A stretch of DNA of 64,000 bases. Source: Buchnera aphidicola (Anoecia oenotherae). Lineage in GTDB: Bacteria; Pseudomonadota; Gammaproteobacteria; Enterobacterales; Enterobacteriaceae. The DNA lies in the NCBI RefSeq assembly GCF_005080765.1, contig NZ_CP033012.1, positions 124,001-188,000 on the forward strand. Direction: 5' to 3'. A model generated the notes under the pieces. The model saw nothing but the letters and a program-made list of their open reading frames with translations. It was not told the origin of the DNA and ran no database searches. Shown piece by piece: positions 20,648 through 32,209 of this stretch. Each line of letters opens with the position of its first letter. Position 1 is the stretch's first letter. The translations under genes and the position numbers were made by a program.

Positions 20648-21787
20648 TCATCTAGTTAATTCATCAAAAAATTTTTTTATTCCATCAAAAAATCTTTTCG
20701 ATTTTGGACTATTTTTTTTATTCTTATAATCGTCTAAACTGTTTCCAAGTTTATGCAATAATTCTTTTTGTTCATAACTTAAATTTACCGGAGTTTCTAC
20801 AACTATTCTACATAATAAGTCTCCTACATTTCTTGTTCTTACTGATTTAACACCTTTACCTCGTATTCTAAGTAATTTTCCTGATTGAGTTTCTGTAGGA
20901 ATTTTTAACTTAACTTTTCCATCTAATGTTGGAATTTCTATTTCTCCTCCTAAAGCTGCTACAGGAAAATTAATGGGTACCTCGCAATATAAATCATTTT
21001 TGCTTCTTTCAAATATCGAATGCTTTTTAACTTTAATTTGAACATACAAATCTCCAGAAGAAGAATTGTTTTCTCCTGCTTCACCTTCATTATTCAAACG
21101 AATTCTGTCATTAGAATCTATTCCAGCTGGTATTTTTACTAATAAGGATTTATTTTTCTTTAATCTTCCACATCCAGCACATAAACGACATGGATTTTTT
21201 ATTATATTTCCTTTTCCATGACATGTAGGACAGCTTTGTTGAACAGTGAAAAATCCTTTTCTAATATGCACTTGTCCATTACCATTACACATTGAACAAT
21301 TAATAATTTTTTTACTAGAAGTAGTTCCAGCACCATGACATGTTTCACACTTTTGAAAGGATGATATATGAATTTCTTTAGTTGTACCTTTAACTGCTTC
21401 TTCTAATGTTAGATCTAAATTATATTGCAAATCTGATCCTTTAACAGATCTACTATGATTATTACCTCCAAAAATATCACCAAAAACTTCTCCGAAAATA
21501 TCTCCGAAATCTGCTGTAGTAGTAAAACTACTATGAAAATTACTATTACTACTACTATTTTGATCAAAAGCAGAATGCCCATACTGATCATAAGCTTGTC
21601 TTTTTTCTTGATTAATGAGAACTTCATATGCTTCTTTTACTTCTTTAAACTTTTTTTCAGCACTTTTATCACCTTGATTTCTATCTGGATGATACTTCAT
21701 AGCTAATCGCTTATATGCTCTTTTAATTTCTGTTTCTTTTGCTGAATTTTTAACACCCAAAGTTTGATAATAATCTTTCTTCGACAT
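20648..21787 (-). CDS. dnaJ: Chaperone protein DnaJ (Hsp40)
   Basis: A co-chaperone that delivers clients to DnaK and stimulates its ATPase. Domains in order: an N-terminal J domain with the H-P-D tripeptide at residues 33-35; a G/F and S/N-rich linker near residues 70-110; a cysteine-rich zinc domain with four C-x-x-C-x-G-x-G repeats ([32 protein letters not shown]) near residues 145-205; and the substrate-binding C-terminal domains. Length is 379 against 376. An AGGAAA ribosome site precedes the ATG. It follows dnaK by about 100 bases, with a strong hairpin in between. Confidence 0.98.
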   Translation of the reverse strand: MSKKDYYQTLGVKNSAKETEIKRAYKRLAMKYHPDRNQGDKSAEKKFKEVKEAYEVLINQEKRQAYDQYGHSAFDQNSSSNSNFHSSFTTTADFGDIFGEVFGDIFGGNNHSRSVKGSDLQYNLDLTLEEAVKGTTKEIHISSFQKCETCHGAGTTSSKKIINCSMCNGNGQVHIRKGFFTVQQSCPTCHGKGNIIKNPCRLCAGCGRLKKNKSLLVKIPAGIDSNDRIRLNNEGEAGENNSSSGDLYVQIKVKKHSIFERSKNDLYCEVPINFPVAALGGEIEIPTLDGKVKLKIPTETQSGKLLRIRGKGVKSVRTRNVGDLLCRIVVETPVNLSYEQKELLHKLGNSLDDYKNKKNSPKSKRFFDGIKKFFDELTR

Positions 21788-21816
21788 AAATAATTTTCCT
21801 AATCTATAACATACTT

Positions 21817-21849
21817 ACACGGGCGAAGATTAAAACTCTTCGCCCGTGT
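21817..21849 (-). promoter_or_regulatory. G+C-rich 13-bp perfect hairpin in the dnaK-dnaJ intergenic region
   Basis: Left arm ACACGGGCGAAGA (21817-21829) and right arm TCTTCGCCCGTGT (21837-21849) are perfectly complementary with a 7-base loop. It is by far the most G+C-rich patch in the neighbourhood. It lies just after the dnaK stop and 30 bases before dnaJ, and in the transcript direction no T-run follows it. A partial terminator, or an RNA-processing or 3'-stabilising element that sets the dnaK:dnaJ ratio, fits better than a full terminator. The role is inferred. Confidence 0.8.
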
Positions 21850-21891
21850 TTATTAATTCTAAGATAGTTTTACATTTAAAAAAAGTTCCAA

Positions 21892-23820
21892 TTAACTTTT
21901 ATTTTTGGGCTCTTTTACTTCTTCAAATTCAGCATCCACTACATTAGAGTTTTTATTTTTAGAATCATTATTAGATTTTACAGATTGATCTTGATTATCT
22001 TTTTTACTTAATTCTACTAAAACTGAAGATATTTTGATCAATTCTTGTATTTTATTATTAATATTATCTTTATTTTCTTCTTTTAGAGCTTTCTTTAGAT
22101 CTTTTATAGAATTTTCTATACTAATTTTATCATCTTTTTTTAGTTTATTACCATGTTCTAACAATTGTTTTTCAGTACTATGAACAACTTGATCACCTTG
22201 ATTTCTAATCTGTACTAATTCTTCAAATTTCTGATCAGATTCAGAATTAATTTCTGCATCTCTAACCATTTTATTAATTTCATCTTCATTTAAACCTGAA
22301 GATGCTTTTATAGTAATTTTTTGCTCTTTTCCAGAATTTTTATCTTTTGCAGAAACATGTAATATGCCATCAGCATCTATGTCAAAAGTAACTTCTATTT
22401 GAGGAATCCCTCTTGGAGCTGGTTGTATACCATCTAAATTAAATTGACCTAAAGATTTATTGTCTTGTGCTCTCTTTCTTTCTCCTTGTAATACATGTAT
22501 AGTAACAGCAGATTGATTATCTTCCGCAGTAGAAAAAACTTGACTATGTTTAGTAGGAACAGTAGTATTTTTTGCTATTAAAGAAGTCATTACACCACCC
22601 ATCGTCTCAATTCCTAAAGATAATGGAGTTACATCTAATAATAAAACATCTTTAACATCTCCTGATAATACTCCTCCTTGAACCGCAGCTCCAACTGCTA
22701 CTGCTTCATCTGGATTAACATCTTTCCTTGGTTCTTTTCCGAAAAAATCAGCTACTTGTTTTTGAACCATAGGCATTCTAGTTTGTCCACCCACTAATAT
22801 AATATCATTTATATCTTTTATAGTTAATTTAGCATCTTGAAGAGCTAATTTTAACGGTTTAATCGATCTAATAATTAAATCTTCTACTAAAGATTCTAGT
22901 TTGGATCTTGTAACCTTTATATTTAAATGTTTTGGTCCATTAGAATCTGCTGTTATATACGGTAAATTCACTTCTGTTTGCTGTGCTGAAGACAATTCTA
23001 TTTTTGCTTTTTCTGCTGATTCTTTTAATCTTTGCATAGCTAACGGATCGTTTTTTAAATTAATACCCTGTTCTTTTTTGAATTCATCGACTAAATAATT
23101 TATTAATCTGCTATCAAAATCTTCTCCACCTAGGTGAGTATCTCCGTTTGTAGCAAGTACTTCAAAAGTTTTTTCTTTATCTACTTCATCAATTTCTATA
23201 ATTGAAATATCAAAAGTTCCTCCACCTAAATCATAAACAGCTATTGTTCTATTACCACGACCTTTATCTAACCCATATGCTAATGCTGCAGCAGTTGGTT
23301 CATTAATAATTCTCTTAACTTCAAGTCCAGCTATTCTACCAGCATCTTTTGTTGCTTGTCTCTGAGCATCATTAAAATAAGCTGGTACAGTAATAACTGC
23401 TTCTTTTATCGTCTCTCCTGTATAATCTTCTGCAGTTTTTTTCATTTTTTTTAAAACTTCAGCTGATATTTGCGGAGGAGCTATTTTTTTATTACCTCTA
23501 TTACTGACTAGTAACCAAGCATCTCCATTACTAGATTTAGAAATAGTATAAGGCATAATTTCTATATCTCGTTGTACTTCTTTATCTCTAAACTTTCTTC
23601 CAATAAGTCTCTTAATAGCAAATAAAGTGTTTTTTGGATTTGTTATAGCTTGTCTTTTTGCAGGTTGTCCTACTAATACTTCTCCTTCTTTTGTATAAGC
23701 TATTACAGAAGGGGTTGTTCTGTCTCCTTCTGAATTTTCTAATACTCGAGCTTTATTGCCATCCATAATGGCAACACAAGAGTTGGTTGTTCCCAAGTCT
23801 ATACCAATAATTTTACTCAT
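21892..23820 (-). CDS. dnaK: Chaperone protein DnaK (Hsp70)
   Basis: The central ATP-dependent chaperone. It starts [15 protein letters not shown], the nucleotide-binding signature. The phosphate-2 region [10 protein letters not shown] (near residue 195) and the linker [12 protein letters not shown] (near residue 390) are intact. The C-terminal lid is charged and ends [12 protein letters not shown], slightly different from the usual E-E-V-K-D-K-K tail. Length is 642 against 638. An AGGAGAG ribosome site precedes the ATG, and a sigma-32-type promoter lies about 140 bases upstream. With DnaJ and GrpE (also in the window) the full DnaK machine is present. Confidence 0.99.
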   Translation of the reverse strand: MSKIIGIDLGTTNSCVAIMDGNKARVLENSEGDRTTPSVIAYTKEGEVLVGQPAKRQAITNPKNTLFAIKRLIGRKFRDKEVQRDIEIMPYTISKSSNGDAWLLVSNRGNKKIAPPQISAEVLKKMKKTAEDYTGETIKEAVITVPAYFNDAQRQATKDAGRIAGLEVKRIINEPTAAALAYGLDKGRGNRTIAVYDLGGGTFDISIIEIDEVDKEKTFEVLATNGDTHLGGEDFDSRLINYLVDEFKKEQGINLKNDPLAMQRLKESAEKAKIELSSAQQTEVNLPYITADSNGPKHLNIKVTRSKLESLVEDLIIRSIKPLKLALQDAKLTIKDINDIILVGGQTRMPMVQKQVADFFGKEPRKDVNPDEAVAVGAAVQGGVLSGDVKDVLLLDVTPLSLGIETMGGVMTSLIAKNTTVPTKHSQVFSTAEDNQSAVTIHVLQGERKRAQDNKSLGQFNLDGIQPAPRGIPQIEVTFDIDADGILHVSAKDKNSGKEQKITIKASSGLNEDEINKMVRDAEINSESDQKFEELVQIRNQGDQVVHSTEKQLLEHGNKLKKDDKISIENSIKDLKKALKEENKDNINNKIQELIKISSVLVELSKKDNQDQSVKSNNDSKNKNSNVVDAEFEEVKEPKNKS

Positions 23821-23960
23821 TTTAATCTCTCCTATTTTACGTTGTAATAAATTGGGTTATTCAACTGTTATGTAGCCCATACCTTTTGGCTTTTAATCAG
23901 CTAAACATATTATTGAACTATAACTATAAGTTAAATTTCAACTATTACAGCAATACCCAT

Positions 23961-23992
23961 TAAATGGGGGTCTATGTTCCACTCATCAAGGG
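23961..23992 (-). promoter_or_regulatory. Sigma-32 heat-shock promoter of dnaK-dnaJ
   Basis: On the minus strand a -35 element CCCTTGATG (complement of 23984-23992) and a -10 element CCCCCATTTA (complement of 23961-23970) are separated by 13 bases. Both match the sigma-32 consensus (CTTGAA ... CCCCATNT) and resemble E. coli dnaK P1. Transcription would start about 135 bases before the dnaK ATG, giving a long leader. A short inverted repeat, CCCATT/AATGGG, overlaps the -10 region (23956-23968). Confidence 0.88.
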
Positions 23993-24501
23993 TTTAATAG
24001 AAAAATATTTAAATTTAAAGTGTTACTCTAATAAAATTCTTTATGAAAATTAATTACGTAGAGTATATATTATATATATATGTAAACTATAATACTTAAG
24101 TTTGTTTGTTGTATTTACATGATAAAAATATTCTATTTAACTTGTAATACACGATATTTCAATTAAAAATAAAATAATCCCTGAATAAAAATTATTTAGA
24201 ACATAATTCATATTCTATCTACGTAATTTATAAACATACAAATATAAATAATTGCTTTATGATTTTTTCTATAGATGTATAATTTAATAGAATTAAATTA
24301 AAACGATTTATAATATAAAATATAATTTCGATATAGTAAATTATACGTTTAAAACCTATATTAACACGCATTTCCTATTTCAAAATTGAGTTTTAATATA
24401 TATATATACAAATAATATACACTGTTTTAAAATTCTATTTTGTTAAAATTTAGTTTTGAAATAAGACGCATAAACTATTTTGATTAAAATGAGTTATTCA
24501 A
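23993..24501. other. Gene-free region between the dnaK promoter and nuoA
   Basis: About 510 bases upstream of nuoA with no coding frame or RNA gene. It must hold the nuo operon promoter, but A/T-rich hexamers are too frequent to choose one. A short ATG reading frame at 24489 (six codons, M-S-Y-S-I-E, stop) overlaps the nuoA start in another frame. Confidence 0.5.
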
Positions 24502-24891
24502 TTGAATAAAATACAAAGTTTTTCATATATACCTATAATTTCTTTTATTTTAACTTCTCTATTTATATGCTTTATAATACTATTTTTAGGTTATGTTTTA
24601 GGTGGAAAATCTAAATCTAATAAAAAAGATATTCCTTTTGAATCAGGAATAACTTCAATCGGAAATACGAAAATTAGATTTTCAATACATTTTTACTTAA
24701 TTGCTATGTTTTTTGTAATATTTGATATAGAAAGTATCTATTTATACTCTTGGTCTGTAAGTATTCATTTTAGTAAATGGATGGGTTTTATTGAAGCTAT
24801 ATTATTTATAACAACACTGCTAATAAGTCTTTTTTATTTATTATCTACAAAATCTTTATATTGGAACGAAAAAAAAAAATTTAAATACTAA
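24502..24891 (+). CDS. nuoA: NADH-quinone oxidoreductase subunit A
   Basis: A small three-helix membrane subunit of complex I, first gene of the nuo operon. Family motifs are clear: G-G-K-x-K-S-N-K-K-D-I-P-F-E-S-G-I near residue 34, F-Y-L-I-A-M-F-F-V-I-F-D-I-E near residue 66 (quinone-site loop and TM2), and G-F-I-E-A near residue 95. The start is uncertain: no in-frame ATG exists before the conserved core. TTG at 24502 or the rarer ATT at 24496 are the only candidates after the in-frame stop at 24490, while an ATG at 24489 is out of frame by one. Length is 129 against 147 in E. coli, mainly at the ends. Confidence 0.93.
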   Translation: MNKIQSFSYIPIISFILTSLFICFIILFLGYVLGGKSKSNKKDIPFESGITSIGNTKIRFSIHFYLIAMFFVIFDIESIYLYSWSVSIHFSKWMGFIEAILFITTLLISLFYLLSTKSLYWNEKKKFKY

Positions 24892-24932
24892 TAATTATCT
24901 TTATTTAAAAATAGAGTTATCACATATAAATT

Positions 24933-25586
24933 ATGAAATATACAATCACTAAAATAAATTTAAAAAATAAAAATTATCCTATACAAAAAAAAATAACTAT
25001 AAAAGACCCTTTAAAAAAAAATACAAATCATAATATTTTTATGGGAAAATTAAAAAACATTATTAATAATATAGTTAATTGGGGAAGAAAAAATTCACTC
25101 TGGCCTTTTAATTTTGGATTATCTTGCTGTTATGTAGAAATGGTAACAGCTTTTACATCCGTACATGATGTTTCTAGATTCGGATCAGAAGTTTTAAGAG
25201 CTTCTCCACGTCAAGCTGATGTTATGATTATAGCAGGTACTCCATTTATTAAAATGGCACCAATTATACAACGATTATATGATCAAATGCTAGAACCAAA
25301 ATGGGTTATATCTATGGGAGCTTGTGCTAATTCAGGAGGTATGTACGATATTTACTCTGTTGTACAAGGCGTTGACAAATTTTTACCAGTGGATGTTTAT
25401 ATACCAGGTTGTCCACCAAGACCAGAGGCTTATATTCAGGCATTAATGCTACTACAAGATTCTATTGCTAAAGAACGTCGTCCTTTATCTTGGATAATAG
25501 GAGATCAAGGAGTATATAAAGCTAAAATGCCTTCTGAGAAAAATAAAAAACAAAAAAAAATAATCAATATTAAACATATTGATTAA
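24933..25586 (+). CDS. nuoB: NADH-quinone oxidoreductase subunit B
   Basis: A peripheral-arm subunit holding cluster N2, the last iron-sulfur centre before quinone. Ligand cysteines are in G-L-S-C-C-Y-V-E-M near residue 66, M-G-A-C-A-N-S-G-G near residue 130, and [11 protein letters not shown] near residue 155. The 217 residues compare with 220 in E. coli. The C-terminus is lysine-rich. It is the second gene of the operon. A gap of 146 bases to nuoCD is wider than elsewhere in the cluster. Confidence 0.97.
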   Translation: MKYTITKINLKNKNYPIQKKITIKDPLKKNTNHNIFMGKLKNIINNIVNWGRKNSLWPFNFGLSCCYVEMVTAFTSVHDVSRFGSEVLRASPRQADVMIIAGTPFIKMAPIIQRLYDQMLEPKWVISMGACANSGGMYDIYSVVQGVDKFLPVDVYIPGCPPRPEAYIQALMLLQDSIAKERRPLSWIIGDQGVYKAKMPSEKNKKQKKIINIKHID

Positions 25587-25732
25587 TAATCACTACTATA
25601 ATGTAAATATGTTATTTTTTTATCAACTAATATTTAAATTCAATAATAATTACATTATTATCCATTATTCATGCAATAGTAAAAGTACTAATTACCTATT
25701 TACAACATTCAATTAAGTGTACCGTATAATTT

Positions 25733-27538
25733 ATGATAAACAAAAATTTATTACTAAAAAATAATAAACTAAATATCTACAATTCTTATGACAAAAATAC
25801 TAATGACACTATTCAAAAATTATTTATTCAATTTGAAGAAAAAAATTTTTTTATTCAACCTACTAAAATAGGTTATCCTGTTCTTTGGATAAAAAAAAAA
25901 ATAATTCTATCTGTTGCTAGTTTTTTAAAAAACATATCTAAACCATATTCCATGTTATATGACTTACATGGAGTAGATGAACGACCACGTGTTTTTAAAA
26001 AATATATTCCTAATTCTGATTTTTCTGTTTTTTATCATCTATTATCCATTGAAAGAAACTGCGATCTAATATTAAAAGTACCTCTATTAAATAACGATTT
26101 AACAATTCCTACTATTACTAATTTATTTAAAAATGCAAACTGGTATGAAAGAGAAACGTATGAAATGTTTGGGATTTTTTTTGAAAATCATCCTAATTTA
26201 ACAAATATTTTAATGCCAAAAAATTGGAAAGGACATCCTCTAAGGAAAGACTATCCTGCTAGAGCAACTGAACTTAATCCGTACTATTTAACAAAAGAAA
26301 AAGAAAATTCTGAAATGGAAGCATTATCCTTTAAACCAGAAAAATGGGGAATGAAAAAATCTAAAAAAAATTCTGATTTTATGTTTTTAAATTTTGGTCC
26401 TAATCATCCATCTTCTCATGGAGCTTTTAGAATAATACTTCAACTAGACGGAGAAAAAATTGTTGATTGTGTTCCCGATATAGGTTATCACCATCGAGGT
26501 GCAGAAAAAATGGCTGAAAGACAATCTTGGCATTCCTATATTCCCTATACTGATAGAATAGAATACTTAGGTGGATGTGTTAACGAAATGCCATATGTTT
26601 TAGCAGTTGAAAAATTAGCCAACATAGTAGTTCCTGAAAGAGTTAAAGTTATTAGAATAATGATGTCAGAACTATTTAGAATAAATAGTCATTTGCTATA
26701 TATATCTACATTTATTCAAGATGTAGGAGCTATGAGTCCAGTATTTTTTGCTTTTACTGATCGACAAAAAATTTATAATTTAATCGAATTTATTACCGGA
26801 GCTAGAATGCATCCAGCATGGTTTCGAATTGGAGGTGTTGCTCAAGATTTACCAAAAGGATGGGATAAATTACTAAAAATAATAATAGATTGGATACCTA
26901 ATCGATTAAAAAAATATGTCGATATCTCATTAAAAAATAGTATTTTAATATCACGTGCAAAAGGAATTGCTCAATACTCTCAAGAAGAAGCTTTATCCTG
27001 GGGAGTTACAGGAGCGGGATTGCGAGCTACAGGAATAAATTTTGATATAAGAAAATATAGACCTTATTCCGGATATGAAAACTTTGATTTTGAAATTCCA
27101 ATAGGAAATAAAATTAGCGATTCTTATTCAAGAGTTATGTTAAAAGTAGAAGAAATTTATCAAAGTATCTCTATACTTAAACAATGTTTAAATAATATGC
27201 CAGAAGGAAATTTTAAAGCAAATCATCCTTTAACAACTCCTCCAATGAAAGATCATGTATTAAATCATATTGAATCTATGATTTCTCACTTTTTACAAGT
27301 ATCCTGGGGTCCAGTTTTAAAAAATAACGAGTCCTTTCAAATGATTGAAGCAACAAAAGGAATTAATAGTTACTATCTAATTAGCGATGGTGGAACTATG
27401 AGTTATCGAACTAGAATAAGAACACCAAGTTTCCCCCACTTACAACAAATACCTTCTGTTATTTCTGGTTCTTTAATATCAGATTTAGTAGTTTATTTAG
27501 GTAGCATAGACTTTGTTATGTCAGATGTGGATCGATAA
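25733..27538 (+). CDS. nuoC: NADH-quinone oxidoreductase subunit C/D fusion
   Basis: A fused NuoC-NuoD (NuoCD) protein of the connecting module, as in E. coli and relatives. The NuoC part occupies about residues 1-190, with [12 protein letters not shown] and H-P-L-R-K-D-Y-P. NuoD begins near residue 213 with [14 protein letters not shown], contributing to the quinone pocket, followed by G-Y-H-H-R-G-A-E-K near residue 251 and G-x-M-S-Y-R-x-R-I-R-T-P-S-F near residue 560. The protein ends in S-D-V-D-R, the family end. Length is 601 against 600. Only three bases separate it from nuoE. Confidence 0.97.
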   Translation: MINKNLLLKNNKLNIYNSYDKNTNDTIQKLFIQFEEKNFFIQPTKIGYPVLWIKKKIILSVASFLKNISKPYSMLYDLHGVDERPRVFKKYIPNSDFSVFYHLLSIERNCDLILKVPLLNNDLTIPTITNLFKNANWYERETYEMFGIFFENHPNLTNILMPKNWKGHPLRKDYPARATELNPYYLTKEKENSEMEALSFKPEKWGMKKSKKNSDFMFLNFGPNHPSSHGAFRIILQLDGEKIVDCVPDIGYHHRGAEKMAERQSWHSYIPYTDRIEYLGGCVNEMPYVLAVEKLANIVVPERVKVIRIMMSELFRINSHLLYISTFIQDVGAMSPVFFAFTDRQKIYNLIEFITGARMHPAWFRIGGVAQDLPKGWDKLLKIIIDWIPNRLKKYVDISLKNSILISRAKGIAQYSQEEALSWGVTGAGLRATGINFDIRKYRPYSGYENFDFEIPIGNKISDSYSRVMLKVEEIYQSISILKQCLNNMPEGNFKANHPLTTPPMKDHVLNHIESMISHFLQVSWGPVLKNNESFQMIEATKGINSYYLISDGGTMSYRTRIRTPSFPHLQQIPSVISGSLISDLVVYLGSIDFVMSDVDR

Positions 27539-27541
27539 ATC

Positions 27542-28054
27542 ATGAATATCAATAAAAAAAAAATAAATACTATTATTTTTCAACAATTTCAATTAAGTAA
27601 CATCGAAATAAAAGAAATAGAAAAAGAAAAAAAAAAATATAAAACAAATAGAGCTGTATCTATTGAAGCCCTTAAAATAGTACAAAGACATAGAGGATGG
27701 ATTTCTACCAATTCTATACATGCCATATCAAAAATATTAAATATTTCTAGTAATGAAATTGAAGAAGTTGCTACATTCTATAGTCAGATATTTAGAAAAC
27801 CAGTTGGAAACTATATAATCCGATACTGCGATAGTATTGTATGCTATATAAATAATGTTAAAAAAATAAAATCTTGTTTAGAAGAAACACTTAAAATAAA
27901 ATCAGGGGAAACTACCAAAAATAAAAAATTTACTTTATTACCTACTTGTTGCTTAGGTTTTTGTGATAAAAGCCCTGTTATTTCTATAAACTCATATTAT
28001 TATCCACGAGTTACAGCAGAATCTATTATATTTATTTTGGAACAATATTCATGA
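27542..28054 (+). CDS. nuoE: NADH-quinone oxidoreductase subunit E
   Basis: A 24-kDa thioredoxin-like subunit of the NADH dehydrogenase module, carrying a [2Fe-2S] cluster (N1a). The four ligands are C-D-S-I-V-C (C-x4-C, near residue 97) and C-L-G-F-C (C-x3-C, near residue 142). Length is 170 against 166. An eleven-A run at 27627-27637 lies in frame near the N-terminus. The last four bases overlap the nuoF start (ATGA), indicating translational coupling. Confidence 0.96.
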   Translation: MNINKKKINTIIFQQFQLSNIEIKEIEKEKKKYKTNRAVSIEALKIVQRHRGWISTNSIHAISKILNISSNEIEEVATFYSQIFRKPVGNYIIRYCDSIVCYINNVKKIKSCLEETLKIKSGETTKNKKFTLLPTCCLGFCDKSPVISINSYYYPRVTAESIIFILEQYS

Positions 28055-29337
28055 AAAAAAAAAACAAAAAACTAGAAGAAACTCATCCTTTAACATGGAG
28101 ACTACGTGAAGATCAAAAAACTGTATTCATTAATGAATACTTAAAAAAAAATGGCTATGCAGGATTAAAAAAAGCTATATCAAAATTTTCCCCTGATGAA
28201 ATAATAAAAAAAGTTATTAATTCTGAACTAAAAGGTAGAGGAGGAGCAGGATTTCCTACAGGAATGAAGTGGGAATTAATGAAAAAATCTAATAATATAA
28301 ATACTAAATACGAACGATTTTTAATCTGCAATGCAGATGAAATGGAACCAGGAACATATAAAGATAAACTATTAATGGAAAAAAATCCACATTTACTAAT
28401 AGAAGGAATAATTTTATCTTCTTACGCTCTAAACGTTCCAACTAGCTATATTTTCCTAAGAGGAGAATATACAGAATCTAACTATTTTTTAAACATAGCT
28501 ATAAAAGAAGCAACAAGAGAAGGATTTTTAGGTAAAAAAATATTAGGAAGTAATTTTAATTTAAATATATTTATCCATACTGGAGCAGGGCGTTATATTT
28601 GTGGAGAAGAAACCGCATTAATTAATTCTCTAGAAGGAAAAAGAGCTAACCCAAGATTTAAACCTCCCTTCCCTGCTAATATTGGATTATGGGGAAAACC
28701 AACATGTGTTAATAATGTTGAAACTTTATGTAATATTCCAGCTATTATTTTACATGGAACAACATGGTATAAGAAATTATCAAAAACTAAAGATCATGGA
28801 ACAAAAATGATGGGCTTTTCTGGAAAAGTCAATAAACCAGGAGTATGGGAACTACCTTTTGGAATTACTGCAAGAGAACTTTTAGAAGATTATGCACAAG
28901 GAATGCAAAATAATTTAAAATTAAAAGCATGGCTACCTGGAGGAGCTGGAACAGATTTTTTAACATATAAACATCTAGATATACCTATAGATTTCACCAA
29001 CATTAATATAGCAGGAAGTCGATTAGGAACTGCAATATCTATTGCTATCGATGAAAAAACTAATATTGTACCTTTATTGATTAATTTAGAAGATTTCTTT
29101 TCTAGAGAATCATGCGGTTGGTGTACACCATGCAGAGAAGGATTACCTTGGAGCCTAAAAATACTAAAAAAAATAGAATCAGGATTAGGAAATATAGAAG
29201 ATATAAAAGTCTTAGATAAAATTTGCACAGATTTAAGTCCAGGAAAAACTTTTTGTGCTCATGCTCCTGGAGCTGTATCTCCATTAAAAAGCGCTATAAA
29301 ATACTTTATTTCTGATTTTAAAAAATATTTTATTTAG
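28051..29337 (+). CDS. nuoF: NADH-quinone oxidoreductase subunit F
   Basis: A 51-kDa subunit with the NADH and FMN sites and cluster N3. Visible are [13 protein letters not shown] (FMN/NADH loop) near residue 66, [12 protein letters not shown] near residue 96, [13 protein letters not shown] near residue 180, and [11 protein letters not shown] plus a distal C-A-H-A-P-G for the [4Fe-4S] cluster near residues 354-405. The E-M-E-P-G variant is the same as E. coli's D-E-x-x-P-G region. Length is 428 against 445. An eleven-A run follows the ATG directly (28054-28064) and stays in frame. Confidence 0.97.
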   Translation: MKKKNKKLEETHPLTWRLREDQKTVFINEYLKKNGYAGLKKAISKFSPDEIIKKVINSELKGRGGAGFPTGMKWELMKKSNNINTKYERFLICNADEMEPGTYKDKLLMEKNPHLLIEGIILSSYALNVPTSYIFLRGEYTESNYFLNIAIKEATREGFLGKKILGSNFNLNIFIHTGAGRYICGEETALINSLEGKRANPRFKPPFPANIGLWGKPTCVNNVETLCNIPAIILHGTTWYKKLSKTKDHGTKMMGFSGKVNKPGVWELPFGITARELLEDYAQGMQNNLKLKAWLPGGAGTDFLTYKHLDIPIDFTNINIAGSRLGTAISIAIDEKTNIVPLLINLEDFFSRESCGWCTPCREGLPWSLKILKKIESGLGNIEDIKVLDKICTDLSPGKTFCAHAPGAVSPLKSAIKYFISDFKKYFI

Positions 29338-29482
29338 TTATATAAAGATTAAAAATTAAATCTATATAAAGAATATTTATTTAAAAAATATCTATCTATA
29401 TTATAGACATGTATACAAAAATAAATTTATATAATTACACTTATTTTTAATAACTAAATGTTTAATTCGTGTGGAAAAAATT

Positions 29483-32209
29483 ATGTTTACTATCTTTATA
29501 GATAAAAAAATTTATACCGTAAAAAAATCAGAAAATTTGTTACATACTTGCTTATCCCTTGGAATTAATTTGCCATATTTTTGTTGGCATCCAATTTTAG
29601 GAAGTATAGGAGCATGTAGACAATGTGCTATAAAAATATATTCAGATAAAAACGATCAATTAGGTCGAATAGCAATGGCTTGTATGACTCCTCTTCAAAA
29701 CAATATGATAATATCTATTGATGAAAAAGAAGCAAAAAATTTTAGAAAAAGCAATATAGAATATCTTATGATCCATCATCCACATGACTGTCCTATATGT
29801 GCAGAAGGCGGAAACTGTCACTTACAAGACATGACTGTAATGACAAAACACCATAATAGAAAATATAATTTTTCTAAAAAAATATATAAAAATCAGTATT
29901 TAGGTCACTTTATATCTCATGAAATGAATCGTTGTATTTCTTGTTACCGTTGTGTTCGATACTACAAAGATTATTGCGACGGGAAAGATTTTGGTGTTTA
30001 TGGATCAGGACAAAGAATGTATTTTGGCCGTTTAGAATCTGGTGAATTAGAAAACGAACATTCAGGAAATTTAATTGAAATTTGTCCTACTGGTGTTTTT
30101 ACTGATAAGTTACATAAAAAAAACTATAATCGAAAATGGGATATGCAATATTCTCCTAATATATGCCAGTATTGCAGTATAGGATGCAATATTTTATCAG
30201 GAGAAAGATATGGATATATTAGACGTATAGAAAACAGATATAACTATAATATTAATCAATATTTCATTTGTGATTTAGGAAGATTTGGATACGGACATTC
30301 TAATTTAAAAAATAGAATAAAAAATCCTTATATTGTTAAAAACAAAAAAAAATTTAATTTAAGTTCACAAGAAGCTTGTAATATTGCAGTAAAAATAATC
30401 AAAAGTTCTAATAAAATTATAGGAATAGGTTCTAGTAGAGCAAGTTTAGAAAGTAATTATGCATTATTAAATTTAGTAGGAAAGAAAAATTTTTCTAATG
30501 GAATGTTAGATTCTGAATATAAAAATATTCTTTTATTTATAAAATTACTAGAAAATAGCGGAATAAAATCTGTTTCTTTAAAAGAAATAGAAGAATGTGA
30601 TTCGATACTAATAATTGGGGAAGATATCACTCAAACTTCTTCTAGAATGGCTTTATCTATAAGACAAGCAATAAAAATGAAGTCAACACGAGAAGCAATA
30701 AAAAATAATATCCCTTATTGGCATTCTCAAGGAATTAAAAACTTTTCAGAAGGTCTGAAAAATCCTTTGTTTTTTATAGGATCAACTAAAACTAAATTGC
30801 ATGATATTGTAAACTGTAGCTATATTGGATCTATTCAAAATCAAATAAATATTCTAAATTCAATTTATGATTTAATTACAAAAAAAAACCTATATTCTTA
30901 CAAATTTGATAAAAAAATGCAAGAAAAGGTTTTTCTTATTTACAATTCTCTTGTTAAATCAAAAAAACCTCTCATTATTTCTGGAAGTAAATCAAGTAAT
31001 TCCACCATACTAAAAATAGTATTTAATATTTCTCAATCTTTATATTTACTAAATTCTAATACAAAGATTGCATTTCTTCCACATTGTACTAACAGTATAG
31101 GTGTTAGTTTATTTGGAGGAATGACTTTAAATCAAGCAATTAACACTATTCAATGTGAAAAAATTAAAACTCTTATTATTATGGAAAATAACTTATATCA
31201 TTGGATGACCAAAAATACAATTGATTTGATTTTAAAAAATATTAAAACAATTTTAGTGTTAGACCATCAAAAAACAGAAACTCTTAAACAAGCACATCTT
31301 GTATTTCCTTCTTCTAATTCTTACGAAAGTTCAGGAACAGTAGTTAATTATGAAGGTAGAGCTCAAAGATTTTTTAAAACATATTCAACAAGTTTTTTAA
31401 ATAAAAAAAATAAAATGAAAGAAAGCTGGAAATGGATTTATAACATAAATAACAAAATAAATAAAAATACGAAAGATGATATATCACTAGATAAAATTAC
31501 AAAACTTTATTCATCTTTTTCTTCTTACCTTGCTCCATTAAAACAAATGTTACCTACTTCTAGTACTAAAATTTTTGAACAAAAAATACCACGTTCTCCT
31601 AATCGTGCCAGTGGAAGAACAGCACTTCGATCTCATGTAGATATACATGAACCAAAACAACCAGAAGATAATGATAGTATGTTTTCATTCTCTATGGAAG
31701 GATCTAACAGATTTTACGAATATTCTTCTTATATTCCATTTGTTTGGTCTCCCGGTTGGAATTCACCTCAAGCATGGAATAAATTTCAAAAAGAAATAGG
31801 TGGAGATTTAAAAAATGGAAGTCCTGGAATTCTTTTGTTTAAAGAAAAAATAAAAAAAACAATATTTTTTTCTATTAAAAACAAAAAAACCTCAATAAGA
31901 AAAAATTTATTTACCGTCGTACCATATTACACTCTATTTGGAGTAGATGAAATATCACAATACTCTCCTGAAATACATCATAAAATTTACTCAATTTATG
32001 CATTAATTAGTATTAAAAATGCTAAAGAAAAAAATTTAGAATCAGGTTCTACAATTATGTTTCAATGCTTAAACCAAACTTTTCATATGTCTATTAAATT
32101 ATCTAAAACTTTATCTTCTAAAAATATCGCTTTACCAATAGGAAGAATAGGATTTCCTTATGAACTATTAGGAAAAACTATAGTTAATTTTCAGGAAGTA
32201 ATAATATGA
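29483..32209 (+). CDS. nuoG: NADH-quinone oxidoreductase subunit G
   Basis: The large iron-sulfur subunit of the NADH module, related to molybdopterin oxidoreductases. I start it at ATG 29483 (M-F-T-I-F-I-D-K-K) because this aligns with E. coli M-A-T-I-H-V-D-G-K. The in-frame GTG at 29471 is part of a GTGGA ribosome-site-like sequence. This gives 908 residues, the family length. Cluster ligands: [15 protein letters not shown] near residue 34, H-H-P-H-D-C-P-I-C near residue 95, C-I-S-C-Y-R-C near residue 149, and C-Q-Y-C-S-I-G-C near residue 223, the extra N7 site typical of the E. coli group. The ATGA overlap couples it to nuoH. Confidence 0.96.
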   Translation: MFTIFIDKKIYTVKKSENLLHTCLSLGINLPYFCWHPILGSIGACRQCAIKIYSDKNDQLGRIAMACMTPLQNNMIISIDEKEAKNFRKSNIEYLMIHHPHDCPICAEGGNCHLQDMTVMTKHHNRKYNFSKKIYKNQYLGHFISHEMNRCISCYRCVRYYKDYCDGKDFGVYGSGQRMYFGRLESGELENEHSGNLIEICPTGVFTDKLHKKNYNRKWDMQYSPNICQYCSIGCNILSGERYGYIRRIENRYNYNINQYFICDLGRFGYGHSNLKNRIKNPYIVKNKKKFNLSSQEACNIAVKIIKSSNKIIGIGSSRASLESNYALLNLVGKKNFSNGMLDSEYKNILLFIKLLENSGIKSVSLKEIEECDSILIIGEDITQTSSRMALSIRQAIKMKSTREAIKNNIPYWHSQGIKNFSEGLKNPLFFIGSTKTKLHDIVNCSYIGSIQNQINILNSIYDLITKKNLYSYKFDKKMQEKVFLIYNSLVKSKKPLIISGSKSSNSTILKIVFNISQSLYLLNSNTKIAFLPHCTNSIGVSLFGGMTLNQAINTIQCEKIKTLIIMENNLYHWMTKNTIDLILKNIKTILVLDHQKTETLKQAHLVFPSSNSYESSGTVVNYEGRAQRFFKTYSTSFLNKKNKMKESWKWIYNINNKINKNTKDDISLDKITKLYSSFSSYLAPLKQMLPTSSTKIFEQKIPRSPNRASGRTALRSHVDIHEPKQPEDNDSMFSFSMEGSNRFYEYSSYIPFVWSPGWNSPQAWNKFQKEIGGDLKNGSPGILLFKEKIKKTIFFSIKNKKTSIRKNLFTVVPYYTLFGVDEISQYSPEIHHKIYSIYALISIKNAKEKNLESGSTIMFQCLNQTFHMSIKLSKTLSSKNIALPIGRIGFPYELLGKTIVNFQEVII

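Noticed and set aside
28890..29228. 112-codon minus-strand frame within nuoF
   Set aside because: Antisense to the conserved iron-sulfur region of nuoF; no homology recognised.
29471..29482. GTG at 29471 as the nuoG start
   Set aside because: The ATG at 29483 aligns with the E. coli N-terminus and the GTGGA looks like its ribosome-binding site.
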